Numbered from the stretch's first letter, positions 36,001 to 44,377 are shown. The stretch is 64,000 nucleotides of DNA from JAJAZB01 sp965249815 (GCA_965249815.1 CBDFMV010000003.1:124001-188000); one strand, 5' to 3'. Notes: a model not told the origin generated them from the sequence alone. Program-made: numbers and translations.

Positions 36001-36377
36001 TTGTTGTTGTACCAGTCCCGGTTGTAATCGGCGTCGTTGTCGATGGTGTTGAACCCGGCCAGGTAATAACTCAGGTTGCCGGGGCGGTAGAATTTTTCGA
36101 GGAAATACAGGCTCTGAAACGCCGCCGCGTACTGGACCTCGGTGAGCGGCTTCCCCGCCTGGCTACCGGGCCGGACGAACGTGTAAACCACCGGCACGAA
36201 GGCCGTCGGCCCCAGCGCGGTGCGGGCGGTGCGGTGGGCTTTTACCCAGCGCTGGTAGGCGTCGAGGCGTTCTTTCGATGGTGCGGGCGTACCGCAGAAT
36301 GGGGTCGGCTGGGCGTGGACCTGCGCCGCCAACAGCACCAACCAACCAAGCAGGCAGCTTCGTAGCAACTCTTTCAT
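33015..36377 (-). CDS. M43-type secreted metalloprotease with seven MBG-like repeats and type IX tail
   Basis: A 1120-residue secreted protein. Signal peptide MKELLRSCLLGWLVLLAAQVHAQ; catalytic domain to about residue 300 with the zinc motif HEMGHYFNLLH and the pappalysin-type Met-turn region LMSYWHS; a short fibronectin-like region; then seven repeats of about 80 residues (about 390-955), each opening like QVITFEPIxxKTFGDAPF and closing like QPGNENYxPA. After an Ig-like unit, the C-terminus (LDISPNPSSDYLTVRL...VYLVRVVASGKV) is a type IX sorting domain. Likely a surface or extracellular protease with adhesive repeats; similar repeats 3-4 suggest recent duplication. Confidence 0.9.
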   Translation of the reverse strand: MKELLRSCLLGWLVLLAAQVHAQPTPFCGTPAPSKERLDAYQRWVKAHRTARTALGPTAFVPVVYTFVRPGSQAGKPLTEVQYAAAFQSLYFLEKFYRPGNLSYYLAGFNTIDNDADYNRDWYNNNDGSLSQRLPHNAANIVVVPNVGNGFAGFAYFPSASQVTNLLFIRDAYLNTQELVPHEMGHYFNLLHTFSGGDELVNGSNCTTAGDWVCDTPADPFEKPNAGNLNCTYTGTATDANGQAYAPDMKNLMSYWHSRGCSTDHFTPGQLERAYQGYLFRRSSSGSGPDSYDFSAAPNPATVSGLRARAYVANAVVEVVFSGNNSAPTNRVLIERAFSADGPWEVRAMTTGTLWYDNAEDVDINQRYFYRVRFANSDHYSNVAEYVPRKVQTIAFEPLPAQTFGSGPVLLTASSSAGLPVGFQVISGPGYVFNNNQLRITGAGIIQVEALQDGNAEYAPVAVRQAVAVSKAAQVIAVQAVSDKTFGDGPFTVSATSDRGLPVQWQVQSGPGQVSGTTVTITGGGPIRLRAFNDGDPNYLAAEAGLTVNVARANQSLRFEPIADKTFGDAPVVLPASASSGLPVVFWVNGPARVEENRLFITGAGQVTVMARQPGNENYNPTDALEQRFNVAKAAQTVTFSPISNKTFGDAPFDLPASASSGLPLVFTVSGSAQVQGQQLKPTGAGQITVTATQPGNENYLPSNAVSQSFGVARAAQSIALENPADHTYLDPPVDLPARASSGLPVTFSVQGPVSLSEGHLRPTGVGLVTVTAHQPGNENYQPAPDVTCSFAITKGAQVITFEPIPTKTFGDAPFLLPVRLNSTLSLTFIITGSAVFDGTRMRITGTGPVRITAEQPGDDNHLPAVPVTQEFLVEKATQLLTLPGTVLPFGDGTATLRATSSGGLPVQYSVITGPATLIGNTLTFNDYGQVTLRASQPGNENYRATDLTRTFCVNPATPVVTFDPASDVTLLSSSPFRNQWFRNGDTLRGATAPRLTVTQSGDYTVRVSNPVAECNATQVSDAKTVAITALNAPPAEWKLDISPNPSSDYLTVRLTAPGLTAAPVCELVDGLGRVLATRKMGLLTGRYEVGLPVRGLAAGVYLVRVVASGKVAVGRVLVE

Positions 36378-36542
36378 GGTGCGGGTTAACAGGCTGGGTG
36401 CAAGGCAGCGCCGGGCACTTACTGCAAGCTACGTATTTTTTATGAACTAAAAATTTAAGAATTATTAACAGGCCGTGTGCAGCGGGTGCGTAATTTTAAG
36501 CGTCCTTCTTCGCAACTTTCGCCGCTTAACCTCTGACCCGTC

Positions 36543-37955
36543 ATGCCGTCCCCTACTCCGCGAGTCAACGCCCGTCGCTGGCTCTTCTACCTCGTCCCGG
36601 TTGCCCTGCTGCTGCTGCTCGGTGCCTGGTATTTCGCCAGCAAAAAAACCAGTGCGTCCAACAGCCTGACGACCCACGTCAAAAAAGGCAAATTTGAAAT
36701 TATCGTCACCACCACCGGTGAACTGCGGGCCAAAAAGCAGGTGAAAATCAGCGCACCCGGCCCGGAAATGATGGCCGTGGACGTGTACAACGGGGTGAAA
36801 ATCTCGGAACTGTTGCCCGAAGGCACCGAGGTGAAGAAAGGGGCGTTCGTGGCCCGCCTCGACCAGGCCCCGGTGATGAACAAAATCAGCGAAGCCAGCC
36901 TGGAGGTTCAGAAAAAAACCGCCGAAATGACCCAGGCCAAACTCGACACCACGCTGACCCTGCGCGACGCCCGCGACGAGTTGTACAACCTGAAATTTGC
37001 CGTCGAGCAGGCCAAACTCACCCGCGACCAGTCGGCCTATGAAGCCGCCGCCGAGCAGCGCCGCGTGGCCATCGAATTGGAAAAGGCCCAGAAAAACTAC
37101 GAGCAGAAAGGCCAGAATTACAGAACCAAAGTGGCCCAGGCCGAAACGAAGGTGCAAATCATCAATTCCGATTTGCAGAAAGCCCAGAATAAGCTCAACC
37201 AGTTGAACGAACTGGTGGCCAAATTCACCATCAACGCGCCCGAAGACGGGATGCTCATTTACGACAAAGACTGGAGCGGGCGCAAAAAAGGCGTCGGCTC
37301 GGAGGTGCAGCCCTGGAACCCGACGGTCGCCACGCTGCCCGACCTGAGCGCGATGGAAGTCGTTTCCTACGTCAACGAGGTGGACATTCAGAAAATCAAG
37401 GTCGGGCAAACGGTGGAAATCGGCCTCGACGCCGACCCGGCCAAAAAGTTGAAGGGCGTCATTATCCAGGTGGCCAACGTGGGCGAGCAGCGGCCCAACC
37501 AGGAATCAAAAGTTTTTGAAGTCGTGATGGACGTGCTCAACCGCGACCCCGACCTGCGGCCTTCGATGACGACGAGCTGCCGCGTCCACGCCGACACCTA
37601 CCTCGACGCGCTGAGCATCCCGCTCGAAGCCATCAACAACGAGAAGTCGACCAGCTACATTTTCAAGCGCGAAGACGGCAAACTGCTCCGGCGACAGATT
37701 AAAATCGGGGCCGTCAACGAAACCGACGCGCTGGTGTACGCGGGCGTCCGGGAAGGCGACGAAATCTACCTGACTGCCCCCAGCGACACCGTTGGCGTGA
37801 AGTTCGTGCCTGAACGCTCGATGGTTCGCCCGCCCAAACCCTTCGTTTCGGATGAAGAAAAGGCGATGCGCGCCAAAGCCGACAGCCTCAAACGCGCCCC
37901 GCGCCCGATGCAGCAACAAGGCAGCGGCGGCGGTGGAGTGATGATTGTGGGGTAA
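36543..37955 (+). CDS. Periplasmic adaptor (HlyD/MacA-like)
   Basis: A 470-residue membrane fusion protein: N-terminal membrane helix (WLFYLVPVALLLLLGAWYF), barrel-sandwich half VKISAPGPEMMAV, a long coiled coil (about residues 120-230, Lys/Gln/Ala-rich), the second lipoyl half FTINAPEDGMLIYD, and beta-barrel blocks (IQKIKVGQTVEIGLDADP). Links the inner membrane permease to a TolC-type channel. First of three co-directional genes. Confidence 0.88.
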   Translation: MPSPTPRVNARRWLFYLVPVALLLLLGAWYFASKKTSASNSLTTHVKKGKFEIIVTTTGELRAKKQVKISAPGPEMMAVDVYNGVKISELLPEGTEVKKGAFVARLDQAPVMNKISEASLEVQKKTAEMTQAKLDTTLTLRDARDELYNLKFAVEQAKLTRDQSAYEAAAEQRRVAIELEKAQKNYEQKGQNYRTKVAQAETKVQIINSDLQKAQNKLNQLNELVAKFTINAPEDGMLIYDKDWSGRKKGVGSEVQPWNPTVATLPDLSAMEVVSYVNEVDIQKIKVGQTVEIGLDADPAKKLKGVIIQVANVGEQRPNQESKVFEVVMDVLNRDPDLRPSMTTSCRVHADTYLDALSIPLEAINNEKSTSYIFKREDGKLLRRQIKIGAVNETDALVYAGVREGDEIYLTAPSDTVGVKFVPERSMVRPPKPFVSDEEKAMRAKADSLKRAPRPMQQQGSGGGGVMIVG

Positions 37956-37965
37956 TTTTTAAAAG

Positions 37966-38036
37966 AAGTCAGGAGTCAGAATGGGAAAAACTGACTTTTG
38001 CTACTGCCTCCTGACTACCGACTCCAGACTCCTCCC
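37966..38036. repeat. Heptad inverted repeat (word AGGAGTC/TGGAGTC)
   Basis: AGTCAGGAGTCAG on the left faces a right arm whose complement reads AGGAGTC TGGAGTC GGTAGTC AGGAGGC. It occupies the gap between adaptor and permease genes. Confidence 0.85.
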
Positions 38037-38038
38037 CC

Positions 38039-39391
38039 ATGAACCTCTCCCGCCTGCTTTTCAACTTCAAAATCGGCATCGAAGCGCTGGGCAACAACCG
38101 GTTTCGGGCCTTGCTTACCTCGCTGGGCATTATTTTCGGCGTGGCCGCCGTGATTGCCATGCTGGCCATCGGCTCCGGGGCCGAGCGCGAAATTCTGGAG
38201 CAAATCCGGCAGGTAGGTTCCAACAACATCATCGTGAAAGCGAAGGTGGAAGACCCCGACAAAAACCTCCAGGAAGACGACAAAACCGGCGGCAAGGGCA
38301 AGCAAAAGCGCTTTTCGCCCGGCCTGACGCTCCTCGACGCCGAGAACATCGCCGCCCTTCCGGCGGTGCATTACGTCAGCCCCGAGATTGAAATCGAGGC
38401 GATGTTTTTGCGGAATGGCATCAAGAATAACGGCAAACTCATCGGCGTCAACAACCACTACTTTGAGGTGGCGGGCATCGGCGTGGCCGAAGGGAAGCTG
38501 TTCACCAACACCCAGTTGGACGGAGCCGAGTCGGTGTGCATCATCGGGCGCAACGTGAAGGCGCGGTTTTTTCCCGACATCAACCCCATTGGCCAGTCGC
38601 TCAAGTGCGGCGTCAACTGGCTGACGGTCGTGGGCGTGCTCGAAAGCCGGGCCATTTCCGACGCCGCCGTGCAGAAACTCTCCATCCGCAACCTCAACGT
38701 CGACGTGTACGTGCCGGTGAAAACGGCGCTTTTGCGTTACAAAAACCGGGCGCGGGTAACGATTGAAGACATCAAAAATGCTTCGCAGCGCTCGTTTTTC
38801 GGCAACGAAACCGCCAACGCCAAGAAAGCCCCGCTCAACTACCACCAACTCGACCGCCTCGTGGTGAACGTGGCCGACAGCCGCGACATGGAACCGGCCA
38901 CCGAACTCATCGGCAAAACCCTCGTGCGCCGCCACAACGAGGTGCCCGACTACGAAATCGTGGTGCCCGAACTCCTGCTCAAGCAAGAACAACGCACGCG
39001 CAACCTCTTCAACGTGGTGCTGGCCGTGATTGCCTCCATTTCGCTGCTGGTGGGCGGCATCGGCATCATGAACATCATGCTGGCCTCGGTGCTGGAGCGC
39101 ATCAAGGAAATCGGCCTGCGGCTGTCGCTGGGAGCGCGCAAGCGCGACATCGTGCTGCAATTCATGTCGGAGGCCGTTACGATTTCGATTTCGGGCGGGC
39201 TGATTGGCATTGCCCTCGGCGTGCTGATCAGCTACGGCATCGAAAAACTGGCCGACATTCAGACGATCGTCTCGCCGATGTCGGTGGCGGTGTCGTTCGT
39301 TGTGTCGGTCACGGTCGGGCTGATTTTCGGCATTTACCCCGCCCGGCGGGCATCGGAACAAGACCCGATTGAGTCGCTACGGCATGAATGA
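38039..39391 (+). CDS. MacB/FtsX-type ABC transporter permease
   Basis: A 450-residue permease with the MacB periplasmic core (about 60-300) between the first helix (ALLTSLGIIFGVAAVIAMLAIGSGAE) and three C-terminal helices (FNVVLAVIASISLLVGGIGIMNIML...). No nucleotide-binding domain is fused, and none is encoded nearby, so the ATPase must lie elsewhere. Would export a peptide, antibiotic or lipoprotein-like substrate with the adaptor and the TolC protein encoded around it. Confidence 0.88.
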   Translation: MNLSRLLFNFKIGIEALGNNRFRALLTSLGIIFGVAAVIAMLAIGSGAEREILEQIRQVGSNNIIVKAKVEDPDKNLQEDDKTGGKGKQKRFSPGLTLLDAENIAALPAVHYVSPEIEIEAMFLRNGIKNNGKLIGVNNHYFEVAGIGVAEGKLFTNTQLDGAESVCIIGRNVKARFFPDINPIGQSLKCGVNWLTVVGVLESRAISDAAVQKLSIRNLNVDVYVPVKTALLRYKNRARVTIEDIKNASQRSFFGNETANAKKAPLNYHQLDRLVVNVADSRDMEPATELIGKTLVRRHNEVPDYEIVVPELLLKQEQRTRNLFNVVLAVIASISLLVGGIGIMNIMLASVLERIKEIGLRLSLGARKRDIVLQFMSEAVTISISGGLIGIALGVLISYGIEKLADIQTIVSPMSVAVSFVVSVTVGLIFGIYPARRASEQDPIESLRHE

Positions 39392-39395
39392 AATA

Positions 39396-39490
39396 GCGCT
39401 GACCTGTGGTCGGCGCCAGAGCCACTGCCAAATTTTTGCTGAAATCCCAACCTGTTTGAAGCCCCGCAACCGCCGACAAGATTGTCGGCG
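39396..39490. repeat. Two GTCGGCG-type palindromes
   Basis: 39471-39490 is a perfect 20-nt palindrome (CGCCGACAAG/ATTGTCGGCG wording). 39396-39418 is a similar imperfect one (GCGCTGACC TGT GGTCGGCGC). They lie between the permease and TolC genes and may form mRNA hairpins. Confidence 0.85.
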
Positions 39491-39496
39491 CTACGT

Positions 39497-40948
39497 ATGA
39501 AAAACCTTCTCCTCCCCGCCCTCCTTTTTCTCGCGTTTTCAACCCAGGCCCAAACCGTCCTCACGCTCGACGAGGCCATCCGGCTGGGCAAGGAAAATAG
39601 CCCGATTGCCAAACAGATTGCGGCCAGTTTTGAAAGCAACCGCTGGCAGTTTTACGCCACGCAGGCGCTGCGCAAGCCGCAGGTGGTGCTCAACGGCAAC
39701 ACGCCGGGCTATTCGCGGCAAATCGTACGCGTGCAGCAGCCCGACGGGAGCTTTCTGTTCCGGTCGGTGAGCCAGGCGTTTTCGAGCCTGACGCTCTCGC
39801 TCGAGCAGCCCATCGTGGCCACGGGCGGCACGCTATCCATCAACACGGCCCTGAGTCGGCAGGATTTGTTCAATTCCCCCTCGCCGTTTCTGCCCTGGCA
39901 GAGTAACCCGTTTTTTCTGCAACTGAGCCAGCCGCTGTTACAGTTCAACCTCACCAAATGGCGCTTTAGGCAGCAGCAACTGGCCTACGCCCAGGCCACC
40001 CAGCAGCAGTTGGAGCAGTTGGAAGCGCTTTCGGTGGACGTGACCCAGCGGTTTTTTAACCTCTACCTCGCCAAACTCCAACTCCGCAACGCCGAACTCA
40101 ACCGCGCCAGCAACGACACCATTTACCGTGTGGCGAAAGGCCGGTATGGGTTGGGGAAAATCGCCGAAAACGACCTGCTCCAGGTGGAACTGAGCTTTAC
40201 CAACGCTCGCAACAGCGTGGAGCAGCAATCGCTGGCGATTCAGGTGGCCGAGCGGGAATTGCAAAACCTGACGGGTCCGATTGGCAGCGGCACCGGCTTC
40301 GGGGTTATCCCGCCCGCCAACGTCCCCGCCGCCGACCCCGACGTGCAGTTAGCTCTCGCCGAGGCCAAAGTCAACCGGAGCGACTACCTGAGTTTTGCCT
40401 TGCAGGAAGCCCAGGCATTGCGGTCGGTGAAGGAAGCCGAGGCGGCCCGGCGCGTCAACGGCCAGCTTACGCTCAGCTACGGGCTGAACCAGGCCGCGCC
40501 CAACCTGCCCGAAGTGTACCAAAATCCGCTGAGTGCGCAGTTTGCCAACGTGAGTTTTACGCTGCCCATCGCCACGTTCGGGCGCAACAAGGCCAACTAC
40601 GAAGCCGCCCGCTTCGGCCTCGAAGCCCAGCAACGCCAGAACGAAGTAGATCGCAACAGTTTGGAAATCAATGTGTACAACGCCGTTTTGCAATTGAAGC
40701 AACTGCGCACGAGCCTGGAAATTTCGGCCAAGTCGGACACCATCGCCCAGAAGCGGTTTGAAGTCGCCAAAAACCGCTACGGCGTCGGCAAGGTGGACAT
40801 CACCAACCTGCTCATCGCCCAGCAGGACAAAGACGCCGCGCTGCTGGCCTACATCCGCACCCTTCAGCAGTACTGGACGGCCCACTACGCCCTCCGCCGC
40901 CTCACGCTGTACGACTTCGAGGCAGGAAGGAAGATTGGGAAACAATGA
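39497..40948 (+). CDS. TolC-family outer membrane efflux protein
   Basis: A 483-residue protein: signal peptide MKNLLLPALLFLAFSTQAQ, then the repeated TolC helical halves (LTLDEAIRLGKENSP, ...QLRNAELNRASNDTIYRVAKGRYGLGKIAENDLLQ, and later ...FEVAKNRYGVGKVDITNLLIAQQDKD). Forms the outer channel for the adaptor-permease pair. Start at ATG 39497, next to the palindrome. Its TGA stop (40946-40948) lies in the left arm of a perfect 32-bp inverted repeat. Confidence 0.92.
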   Translation: MKNLLLPALLFLAFSTQAQTVLTLDEAIRLGKENSPIAKQIAASFESNRWQFYATQALRKPQVVLNGNTPGYSRQIVRVQQPDGSFLFRSVSQAFSSLTLSLEQPIVATGGTLSINTALSRQDLFNSPSPFLPWQSNPFFLQLSQPLLQFNLTKWRFRQQQLAYAQATQQQLEQLEALSVDVTQRFFNLYLAKLQLRNAELNRASNDTIYRVAKGRYGLGKIAENDLLQVELSFTNARNSVEQQSLAIQVAERELQNLTGPIGSGTGFGVIPPANVPAADPDVQLALAEAKVNRSDYLSFALQEAQALRSVKEAEAARRVNGQLTLSYGLNQAAPNLPEVYQNPLSAQFANVSFTLPIATFGRNKANYEAARFGLEAQQRQNEVDRNSLEINVYNAVLQLKQLRTSLEISAKSDTIAQKRFEVAKNRYGVGKVDITNLLIAQQDKDAALLAYIRTLQQYWTAHYALRRLTLYDFEAGRKIGKQ

Positions 40949-41018
40949 CCAGTTATCATTGACCAGTGACCAATGCAAAATTCAAAATTGGTCACTGGTC
41001 AATGATAACTGGTCATTG
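40943..41018. repeat. Perfect 32-bp inverted repeat of heptads (word TGACCAG/TGACCAA)
   Basis: The left arm 40943-40974 and right arm 40987-41018 are perfect complements around a 12-nt spacer. Heptads with TGA on each strand give a stop to TolC (40946-40948) and, at its outer edge, to the convergent rarA (41019-41021). It should form a very stable hairpin and act as a bidirectional terminator. Confidence 0.97.
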
Positions 41019-42308
41019 TCAATACCCGTACCGCTCGCCCCACTGCGCCCGAAGGCGTTCGCGAAGTTTTTCTTCGGCGCTATTTGACTGAGGTTCAAAA
41101 AGTTTCGTTCCCGAAAGGCTTTCCGGTAAAAATTCCTGCTTCACAAAATTACCTTCGTAGCCGTGGGCGTAGCGGTAGCTTTTGCCGTAGTCGAGGCTTT
41201 TCATCAGCTTCGTCGGGGCGTTGCGCAGGTGGAGCGGCACGGGCGGGCTGCCGGTTTTTTGCACCAATGCCTGGGCTTCGTTGATGGCCGCGTAGGCCGA
41301 GTTGCTTTTGGGCGAGGTGGCGAGGTAAATCACCGTTTGCGAAAGAATAATCCGCGCTTCGGGCAAACCCACCGCCCGGATGGCCTGAAAACAGGTGTTG
41401 GCCATCAGCAACGCGTTGGGGTTGGCCAGGCCGATGTCTTCGGAGGCCGAAATGAGGATGCGCCGGGCGATAAACTCGATGTCTTCGCCGCCTTCGAGCA
41501 TCCGGGCGAGCCAGTACACCGCGCCGTTGGGGTCAGAACCGCGAATGGATTTGATGAAAGCCGAAATGATGTCGTAGTGCGCCTCGCCGCCCTTGTCGTA
41601 AATCGCCAGGTTCTGCTGGACTTTTTGCAAGACCAGTTGATTGGTAATTTCAAGGTTTTCGCCCGGTCGGCGGCTGTTGGCGACGAGTTCGAGGGCGTTG
41701 TAGAGTTTGCGCCCGTCGCCGCCTGAGAGTTGCAGCAGGGCTTCGTACTCCTTCACGGTCACGGGCTGGGTTTTCAGAAATTCGTCCTCCGCCAGCGCCC
41801 GATTGACCATTTCAACCAGCTCGTCTTTTTCCAAAGGCTTCAAAATGTACACCTGGCAGCGCGATAGCAGCGCCGGAATCACCTCGAACGAGGGGTTCTC
41901 GGTCGTCGCGCCAATGAGCGTGACCACGCCCTGCTCCACCGCCCCAAGCAGCGAATCCTGCTGCGATTTGGAGAAGCGGTGAATTTCGTCGATGAATAAA
42001 ATCGGGCTGGGGGCGAGGTGCGCCTCCCGATTAAAAAATCGCTGTTTTTTGGCGATGTCGATGGTTTCGCGAATGTCTTTCACGCCCGCGCTGATGGCCG
42101 ACAGCGTATAAAACGGCACGTTCAGGGTACGGGCCACGAGGTTGGCGAGCGTGGTTTTACCCGTGCCGGGCGGTCCCCAGAGGATGAACGACGGAATCCG
42201 GCCCGCTTCGACGGCCTGCCGCAACACGGCACCGGGGCCAACGAGGTGAGCCTGCCCGATGTAGGCATCGAGCGTGGCGGGGCGCATGCGTTCGGCAAGT
42301 GGCTGCAT
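41019..42308 (-). CDS. rarA: Replication-associated recombination protein A
   Basis: A 429-residue AAA+ ATPase of the MgsA/RarA/WRNIP1 family: start MQPLAERMRPATLDAYIGQ, Walker A GPPGTGKTTLANL, Walker B ILFIDEIHRF, sensor region LIGATTENPSFEVIPALLSR, arginine-rich segments and the C-terminal clamp with ASEDIGLANPNAL and LPLHLRNAPTKLMK. Acts at stalled replication forks. Length is normal. Stop borders the heptad inverted repeat. Confidence 0.95.
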   Translation of the reverse strand: MQPLAERMRPATLDAYIGQAHLVGPGAVLRQAVEAGRIPSFILWGPPGTGKTTLANLVARTLNVPFYTLSAISAGVKDIRETIDIAKKQRFFNREAHLAPSPILFIDEIHRFSKSQQDSLLGAVEQGVVTLIGATTENPSFEVIPALLSRCQVYILKPLEKDELVEMVNRALAEDEFLKTQPVTVKEYEALLQLSGGDGRKLYNALELVANSRRPGENLEITNQLVLQKVQQNLAIYDKGGEAHYDIISAFIKSIRGSDPNGAVYWLARMLEGGEDIEFIARRILISASEDIGLANPNALLMANTCFQAIRAVGLPEARIILSQTVIYLATSPKSNSAYAAINEAQALVQKTGSPPVPLHLRNAPTKLMKSLDYGKSYRYAHGYEGNFVKQEFLPESLSGTKLFEPQSNSAEEKLRERLRAQWGERYGY

Positions 42309-42316
42309 TCGGATTT

Positions 42317-42410
42317 TCTGATTTACGAAGTACGGTTGATTGGTTGCCCCGAAAGTGATGCCACGCCAGGGCGAAAATCGTACATCGTGTTTCGTAAATC
42401 AAAAATCAGA
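42317..42410. repeat. Heptad inverted repeat (word GATTTAC/GATGTAC)
   Basis: Left 42317-42341 (GATTTAC GAAGTAC GGTTGAT); right 42374-42410 whose complement reads GATTTTT GATTTAC GAAACAC GATGTAC. It lies just upstream of rarA and overlaps the stop of the small ORF on the minus strand. Confidence 0.88.
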
Positions 42411-42504
42411 TGCCCAGCGGGAAGTCGCGGCGCGGGCGGCGACGCAAGGAAAAAAGTACGCCGGAAGCCACCAGGGCAAAAGCCAGCAAAGACAGCGTTC
42501 TCAT
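42406..42504 (-). CDS. Possible 32-residue single-span membrane protein
   Basis: MRTLSLLAFALVASGVLFSL is a single hydrophobic segment followed by a basic tail (RRRPRRDFPLGI). No family recognised, and start and context are weak. It could be a short membrane peptide or chance. Its stop codon lies in the heptad repeat. Confidence 0.35.
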   Translation of the reverse strand: MRTLSLLAFALVASGVLFSLRRRPRRDFPLGI

Positions 42505-42784
42505 CAAGAAGGGGAAAAAGCGTGGAAGAATGTCAGTAAAAAATTTGCAAAAATGGTACCAACTTTGCCGGAACGGACCGCGTAAAAACACGGATGCGTA
42601 GTTCCCTCCGGTTTGACGCGTCGTTCCCCCCGCTTTTAGGGAACGGTACCCCGATAAACCATTTTTTACCAGACTTTTACCAATCTTCCGCCGGGCGTGG
42701 AACATCACCCACTACCTTAACATCGGGTTCCACCTGGCGCTGGCGGCGGGAATCGGGTACACCCGTTGACAATCACCCAGGGGC
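42505..42784. other. Gap before the histidine kinase; no confident gene
   Basis: A frame open from 42617 to the stop at 42767-42769 gives a polar segment, then ITHYLNIGFHLALAAGIGYTR, which looks like the last helix of a small membrane protein, but no start codon is available. A possible promoter (CAACTTTGC) is at about 42561-42569. Confidence 0.4.
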
Positions 42785-43594
42785 ATGGACGACAGCGCAC
42801 AGGTACGCTTGCTTATTTCGGTTGGGGCCATTGCCTTGCTCCTGATGGCGGCATTCGTCGTGCTGTTTCTGGCCTATTCCAAGCAACGGCAGTTGCGCCA
42901 GCGCGACGTGCTGCGGCAGTTGGAAGAAAAGCACCAGCGCGAATTGCTCGAAGCCAGCCTGCAATCGCAGGAAGCCGAGCGCCGCCGCATCGCCGCCGAT
43001 TTGCACGACGACATCGGCACCATGCTTTCGGCCACGCGCATGAGCCTGGCCCAGGCCAATCGCCACGTGGGCGACAACCCCACCGCCGAAGCCGGGCTGC
43101 GCCAGACGCGGGAGTTGCTCGAAGAAACCATCAACAACGTCCGGCGCATTACCAAAGAACTTTTGCCTTCGACCCTCGAACAACTTGGTTTGGTGGCCGC
43201 TCTGGAAGAATTTATCGCCAAACTGCACCAAACCAGCCTCGACGTCGGCATCGACCTGGCCCACGAAGGCCTCGACGCTGGCTCAAGACCCGGAGGGCGC
43301 GTCGAACTGACCGTGTACCGCATCACCCAGGAACTCGTTCACAACAGCCTTCGCCACGCCCGCGCCGCCCACATCGAGGTGCTGCTCATGCGCCAGGGTA
43401 ATCGCCTGCTGCTGACCGTCAGCGACGACGGCGTGGGTTTCGACCCCGACCTTGCCCGGCGGGAAGGGCAGCCGGGTCTGGGGCTGAAAAACATCGAGAG
43501 CCGGTTGAATGTCATCGGTGGCCGCGTTATTTTTGATGCCGCCCCCGGCAAGGGCACTTACGTGATTGTGGACGTTCCGCTGACTGATTTGTAA
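42785..43594 (+). CDS. NarL-type sensor histidine kinase
   Basis: A 269-residue kinase with one membrane helix (LLISVGAIALLLMAAFVVLFLAY), a short coiled segment, the HisKA_3 phospho-site in RRRIAADLHDDIGTMLSA (His about 73) and a HATPase domain with VSDDGVGFDPD and GLGLKNIESRL. No input domain outside the membrane helix, so the signal is membrane-proximal or from a partner. Its response regulator follows 120 nt downstream. Confidence 0.9.
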   Translation: MDDSAQVRLLISVGAIALLLMAAFVVLFLAYSKQRQLRQRDVLRQLEEKHQRELLEASLQSQEAERRRIAADLHDDIGTMLSATRMSLAQANRHVGDNPTAEAGLRQTRELLEETINNVRRITKELLPSTLEQLGLVAALEEFIAKLHQTSLDVGIDLAHEGLDAGSRPGGRVELTVYRITQELVHNSLRHARAAHIEVLLMRQGNRLLLTVSDDGVGFDPDLARREGQPGLGLKNIESRLNVIGGRVIFDAAPGKGTYVIVDVPLTDL

Positions 43595-43714
43595 AAATTC
43601 GCGCGTTTTTTTCGTTACCGACTCGTTGGAGAACGCCGACTAAAGGCCGCCAACCAACTTGCCAAACCCATGATTCCCTTCCTGAGTGCGCCCAAAGTCC
43701 CTTCTCCCCGATTT

Positions 43715-44377
43715 ATGGAACTGACCCAACCCATCCGACTGGCCATTGCCGACGATCACGCCCTGTTCCGGCGGGGATTGGTTTCGATTTTCTCTTCAGC
43801 CCAGGGCATCGAACTGCTCTACGAAGCTGCCGACGGCCAGGAACTCATCGAAAAAATGGCCGATGAGCAGCCCGACGTGGTGCTGATGGACCTGCAAATG
43901 CCCCGCATGGACGGCATCAAGGCCACGCAGCACATCCGGCAGCATTTTCCGGAGGTGAAAGTGGTGATTCTGTCGATGCACGACGAAGACAACTTCGTCA
44001 CGCACCTGATGGAACTGGGGGCCAACGGCTACCTGCTCAAAGACGCCGACCCCGAAGAAGTGGAGCGGGCCATCCACACCGTCGCGACGGAAGATTACTA
44101 CTACGGCCCCTTCCTGACGAAGGTGATGCACCGCAAGATGCTCGACAAATCGCGCAAGCGCGAGCCGCTGCACTTCGACATGAAAGCCAACCTGTCGGCC
44201 CGCGAAATCGAAATCCTGCGCCTGATTTGCGAAGGCCACACCACCGCCCAGATTGCCAACAAAGTCTTCCTCAGCGACCGCACCGTCGAAGGCCACCGCA
44301 ACCGCATCATGGAAAAAATCGGGGCCAAAAACACCGCCGGCATGGTGGTGTACGCGGTGAAGAATGATATTTTTTGA
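43715..44377 (+). CDS. NarL/LuxR-family response regulator
   Basis: A 220-residue regulator: receiver LAIADDHALFRRGL with phospho-acceptor Asp in VVLMDLQMPRMDG and Lys in GYLLKDADPEEV, then a C-terminal LuxR helix-turn-helix (NLSAREIEILRLICEGHTTAQIANKVFLSDRTVEGHRNRIMEKIG). Partner of the histidine kinase encoded upstream. Start at ATG 43715 matches the family; an earlier in-frame ATG at 43670 adds 15 residues. The 3' half overlaps the run-on end of the antisense cyclotransferase gene. Confidence 0.92.
   Translation: MELTQPIRLAIADDHALFRRGLVSIFSSAQGIELLYEAADGQELIEKMADEQPDVVLMDLQMPRMDGIKATQHIRQHFPEVKVVILSMHDEDNFVTHLMELGANGYLLKDADPEEVERAIHTVATEDYYYGPFLTKVMHRKMLDKSRKREPLHFDMKANLSAREIEILRLICEGHTTAQIANKVFLSDRTVEGHRNRIMEKIGAKNTAGMVVYAVKNDIF

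Noticed and set aside
36465..37409. 314-codon minus-strand frame, Phe/His/Gly-rich
   Set aside because: Antisense to the adaptor coiled coil; repeated Phe and His arise from the Lys/Gln-rich sense codons.
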